64,000 nt of DNA, taken from positions 248,001 to 312,000 of the forward strand of contig NZ_MBUA01000001.1 in assembly GCF_014332695.1 (NCBI RefSeq), in the 5' to 3' direction. This DNA is from Flavihumibacter stibioxidans (GTDB lineage: Bacteria; Bacteroidota; Bacteroidia; Chitinophagales; Chitinophagaceae). The notes beneath the pieces are model-generated. The model searched no databases. It had not been told where the DNA came from and was given only the letters and a program-made list of their open reading frames with translations. Below, one piece after another: positions 62,609-64,000 of this stretch (positions within the stretch are counted from its first letter, which is position 1; the number at the start of each line of letters is the position of its first letter). A program made the position numbers and the translations under genes.

Positions 62609-64000
62609 ATGAAGCGTTTAATAAACACATACACATTCTTGCTGGCAGCCACTGCCTCATTGCTGCTGGGTGGATGTTCGAAAAAAATTGACGAAGCATT
62701 CCTAAACCCCAATGCATCTGTAAGGGTACCGATTGAACAGATATTACCAGGTGTTATCGGCAACTTTGTAGGCAGTTCTTCTGCTGCAGGGTCGTCTTAT
62801 GGTACTGCATATGATGGTCTTTATGTGGGCCGCTACGTGCAGTTCTGGGCAACCAATACTTCCGGCAGCCAATATGACCAGATGGGTGGTGTAACAGGTG
62901 CCAGTGACCTGCTGGGTTCTGTTTGGGCCATGCATTATTATGGAATGGGACAAAACCTGAACAAGATAATTGAATGGGGAACTGAAGAAGAAAAATGGGA
63001 TTATGTTGGGGTTGGACTGGCCATCAGGGCCTGGAGCATGCTGACCCTTACCAATATGTATGGTGAGGCCCCCGTCAGAGATGCCTTCAATACCAGCAAG
63101 CTTACATTTAATTATGATGAACAACCCCTTATTTATGATACGGTACGCAGCATTGCCAGGCAGGCTGTTACCTACCTGGAGCGAACCGATGGAAATGTTG
63201 GCAAAGGCAATTTAGCTATCGCCGATGCTTTTTTCAACGGCGGCGATGTTAACAAATGGAAGAAGTTTGCCTATGCAGTTATTGCCCGCTCATTTAACCA
63301 CCTGACTAACAAGTCAAGCTATAATGCAGACAGCGTGGTGAAGTATTGCGACCTGGCCATGAATACCAATGCGGAAAACGCAGTGGCAAAATTTGCCAAT
63401 ACAGGCATTGCAGGTACTTCCAATTTCTTTGGTCCGATCAGGTCAAATGTGGGAACACTCCGGCAGACTGCATTTGCTGCCAACCTTGTAACCGGGAAGA
63501 ACAGTATGTTCACCGGAGCATACGATCCAAGGGCGCATTACCTCCTGAGGGAAGATTCTACCGGGGAAATTACCGGAATCGTTCCCAACAAGGGCAGCAG
63601 CGGATTGCCTGCGAAAAACCTGCCCTTTGGATTTTGGGGTAGCGGATTCGCAGTAACCGCAGCTCCTTCCAGCGATGCTTCTGCCCGCTATTTATTCAAG
63701 AATGGCAGCCCCTTCCCCATCATTACCGCAAGCGAAATCAAGTTCATAAAGGCTGAAGCCCTCCTGCGCAAAGGAAGTAAAACAGAAGCTCTACAAGCCT
63801 ATCGCCAGGGTATAGAACTGAGCATTGATATGCTGCGCGATAACTACCCGCAGGCCATTCCCGCCGGCAAGGAAATTACCGAAACCAGCAAGAACGAGTT
63901 CCTGGCCAATCCGGTTGTTGTTCCGGCTGCTGAAGACCTGACCCTGTCGCACATTATGCTGCAGAAATACATTGCCCTATATGGTTATGGATTTATGGAA
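62609..64000 (+). CDS. SusD/RagB-family lipoprotein, 3' end outside window
   Basis: At least 464 codons, open at the window edge. ATG 62609 is preferred, as the lipoprotein signal LLLGGC (Cys24) follows; an ATG at 62588 overlaps the SusC stop and is also possible. The mature part starts SKKIDEAFLNPNA and shows SusD-like helical repeats (LAIRAWSMLTLTNMYGEAPV, ASEIKFIKAEALLRKGSK). The layout resembles the SusD_RagB-like group that lacks the C-terminal long insert. It caps the preceding transporter. Confidence 0.9.
   Translation, partial: MKRLINTYTFLLAATASLLLGGCSKKIDEAFLNPNASVRVPIEQILPGVIGNFVGSSSAAGSSYGTAYDGLYVGRYVQFWATNTSGSQYDQMGGVTGASDLLGSVWAMHYYGMGQNLNKIIEWGTEEEKWDYVGVGLAIRAWSMLTLTNMYGEAPVRDAFNTSKLTFNYDEQPLIYDTVRSIARQAVTYLERTDGNVGKGNLAIADAFFNGGDVNKWKKFAYAVIARSFNHLTNKSSYNADSVVKYCDLAMNTNAENAVAKFANTGIAGTSNFFGPIRSNVGTLRQTAFAANLVTGKNSMFTGAYDPRAHYLLREDSTGEITGIVPNKGSSGLPAKNLPFGFWGSGFAVTAAPSSDASARYLFKNGSPFPIITASEIKFIKAEALLRKGSKTEALQAYRQGIELSIDMLRDNYPQAIPAGKEITETSKNEFLANPVVVPAAEDLTLSHIMLQKYIALYGYGFME

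Overview
The window comes from a Bacteroidota chromosome, most likely the family Chitinophagaceae. The evidence is two SusC/SusD-type uptake loci, lipoproteins with Bacteroidota-style lipoboxes, a Bacteroidota-type LptD/OstA/MlaD envelope locus, a two-domain DUF1080 protein, mostly absent Shine-Dalgarno sequences, and promoters that fit the TTTG-N19..22-TAnnTTTG pattern. No rRNA, tRNA, CRISPR array, integrase or intact insertion sequence was seen. It reads as ordinary chromosome with several decayed gene fragments.

Layout. 1-4.0 kb: a TPR sensor gene cut by the window edge, preceded by an 11-bp-phased repeat array; a beta-lactamase-fold serine hydrolase; a di-haem cytochrome c. 3.7-7.0 kb: a frameshifted MmcQ/YjbR gene, a DinB-like gene, a degraded RHS/YD-repeat remnant, an OmpA-family lectin-like protein and an S33 peptidase. 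7.1-10.0 kb: a tightly overlapped operon (DMT-type membrane protein, two ring-cleaving dioxygenases, one esterase) that resembles MhqO/MhqD quinone detoxification. 10.4-13.0 kb: a NarL-type response regulator and its TPR histidine kinase, with a 16-bp palindrome between the kinase and a divergent set of three secreted proteins of unknown function (13.2-16.0 kb).

17.0-23.9 kb: the least ordinary locus. Three co-directional genes encode two large, leaderless, beta-rich proteins with no recognisable family and a metacaspase-like C14 peptidase that carries a C-terminal peptidoglycan-binding-like domain. A strong hairpin follows the last gene. This is my main candidate for an undescribed system.

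24.0-33.3 kb: a DUF5694 protein, a complete RND efflux operon (adaptor, pump, outer-membrane factor) with a promoter/operator candidate, a Tat-exported aldo/keto reductase, and a histidine decarboxylase whose leader holds a promoter, a 29-codon ORF and a hairpin. 33.7-48.6 kb: a second OmpA-family paralogue; a SusC-SusD-YncE/phosphoesterase locus; two lipoproteins; and a three-gene sugar locus (DUF1080, Gfo/Idh/MocA, PmoA-like).

48.7-58.5 kb: housekeeping and envelope genes: a DUF937-like protein with a calcium-loop motif, ung, plsC, lptD facing a divergent amidase-MlaD-OstA-nhaA operon with a compact shared promoter region. 58.6-64.0 kb: a DeoR-family regulator directly followed by a second SusC/SusD pair; the SusD gene runs off the window end.
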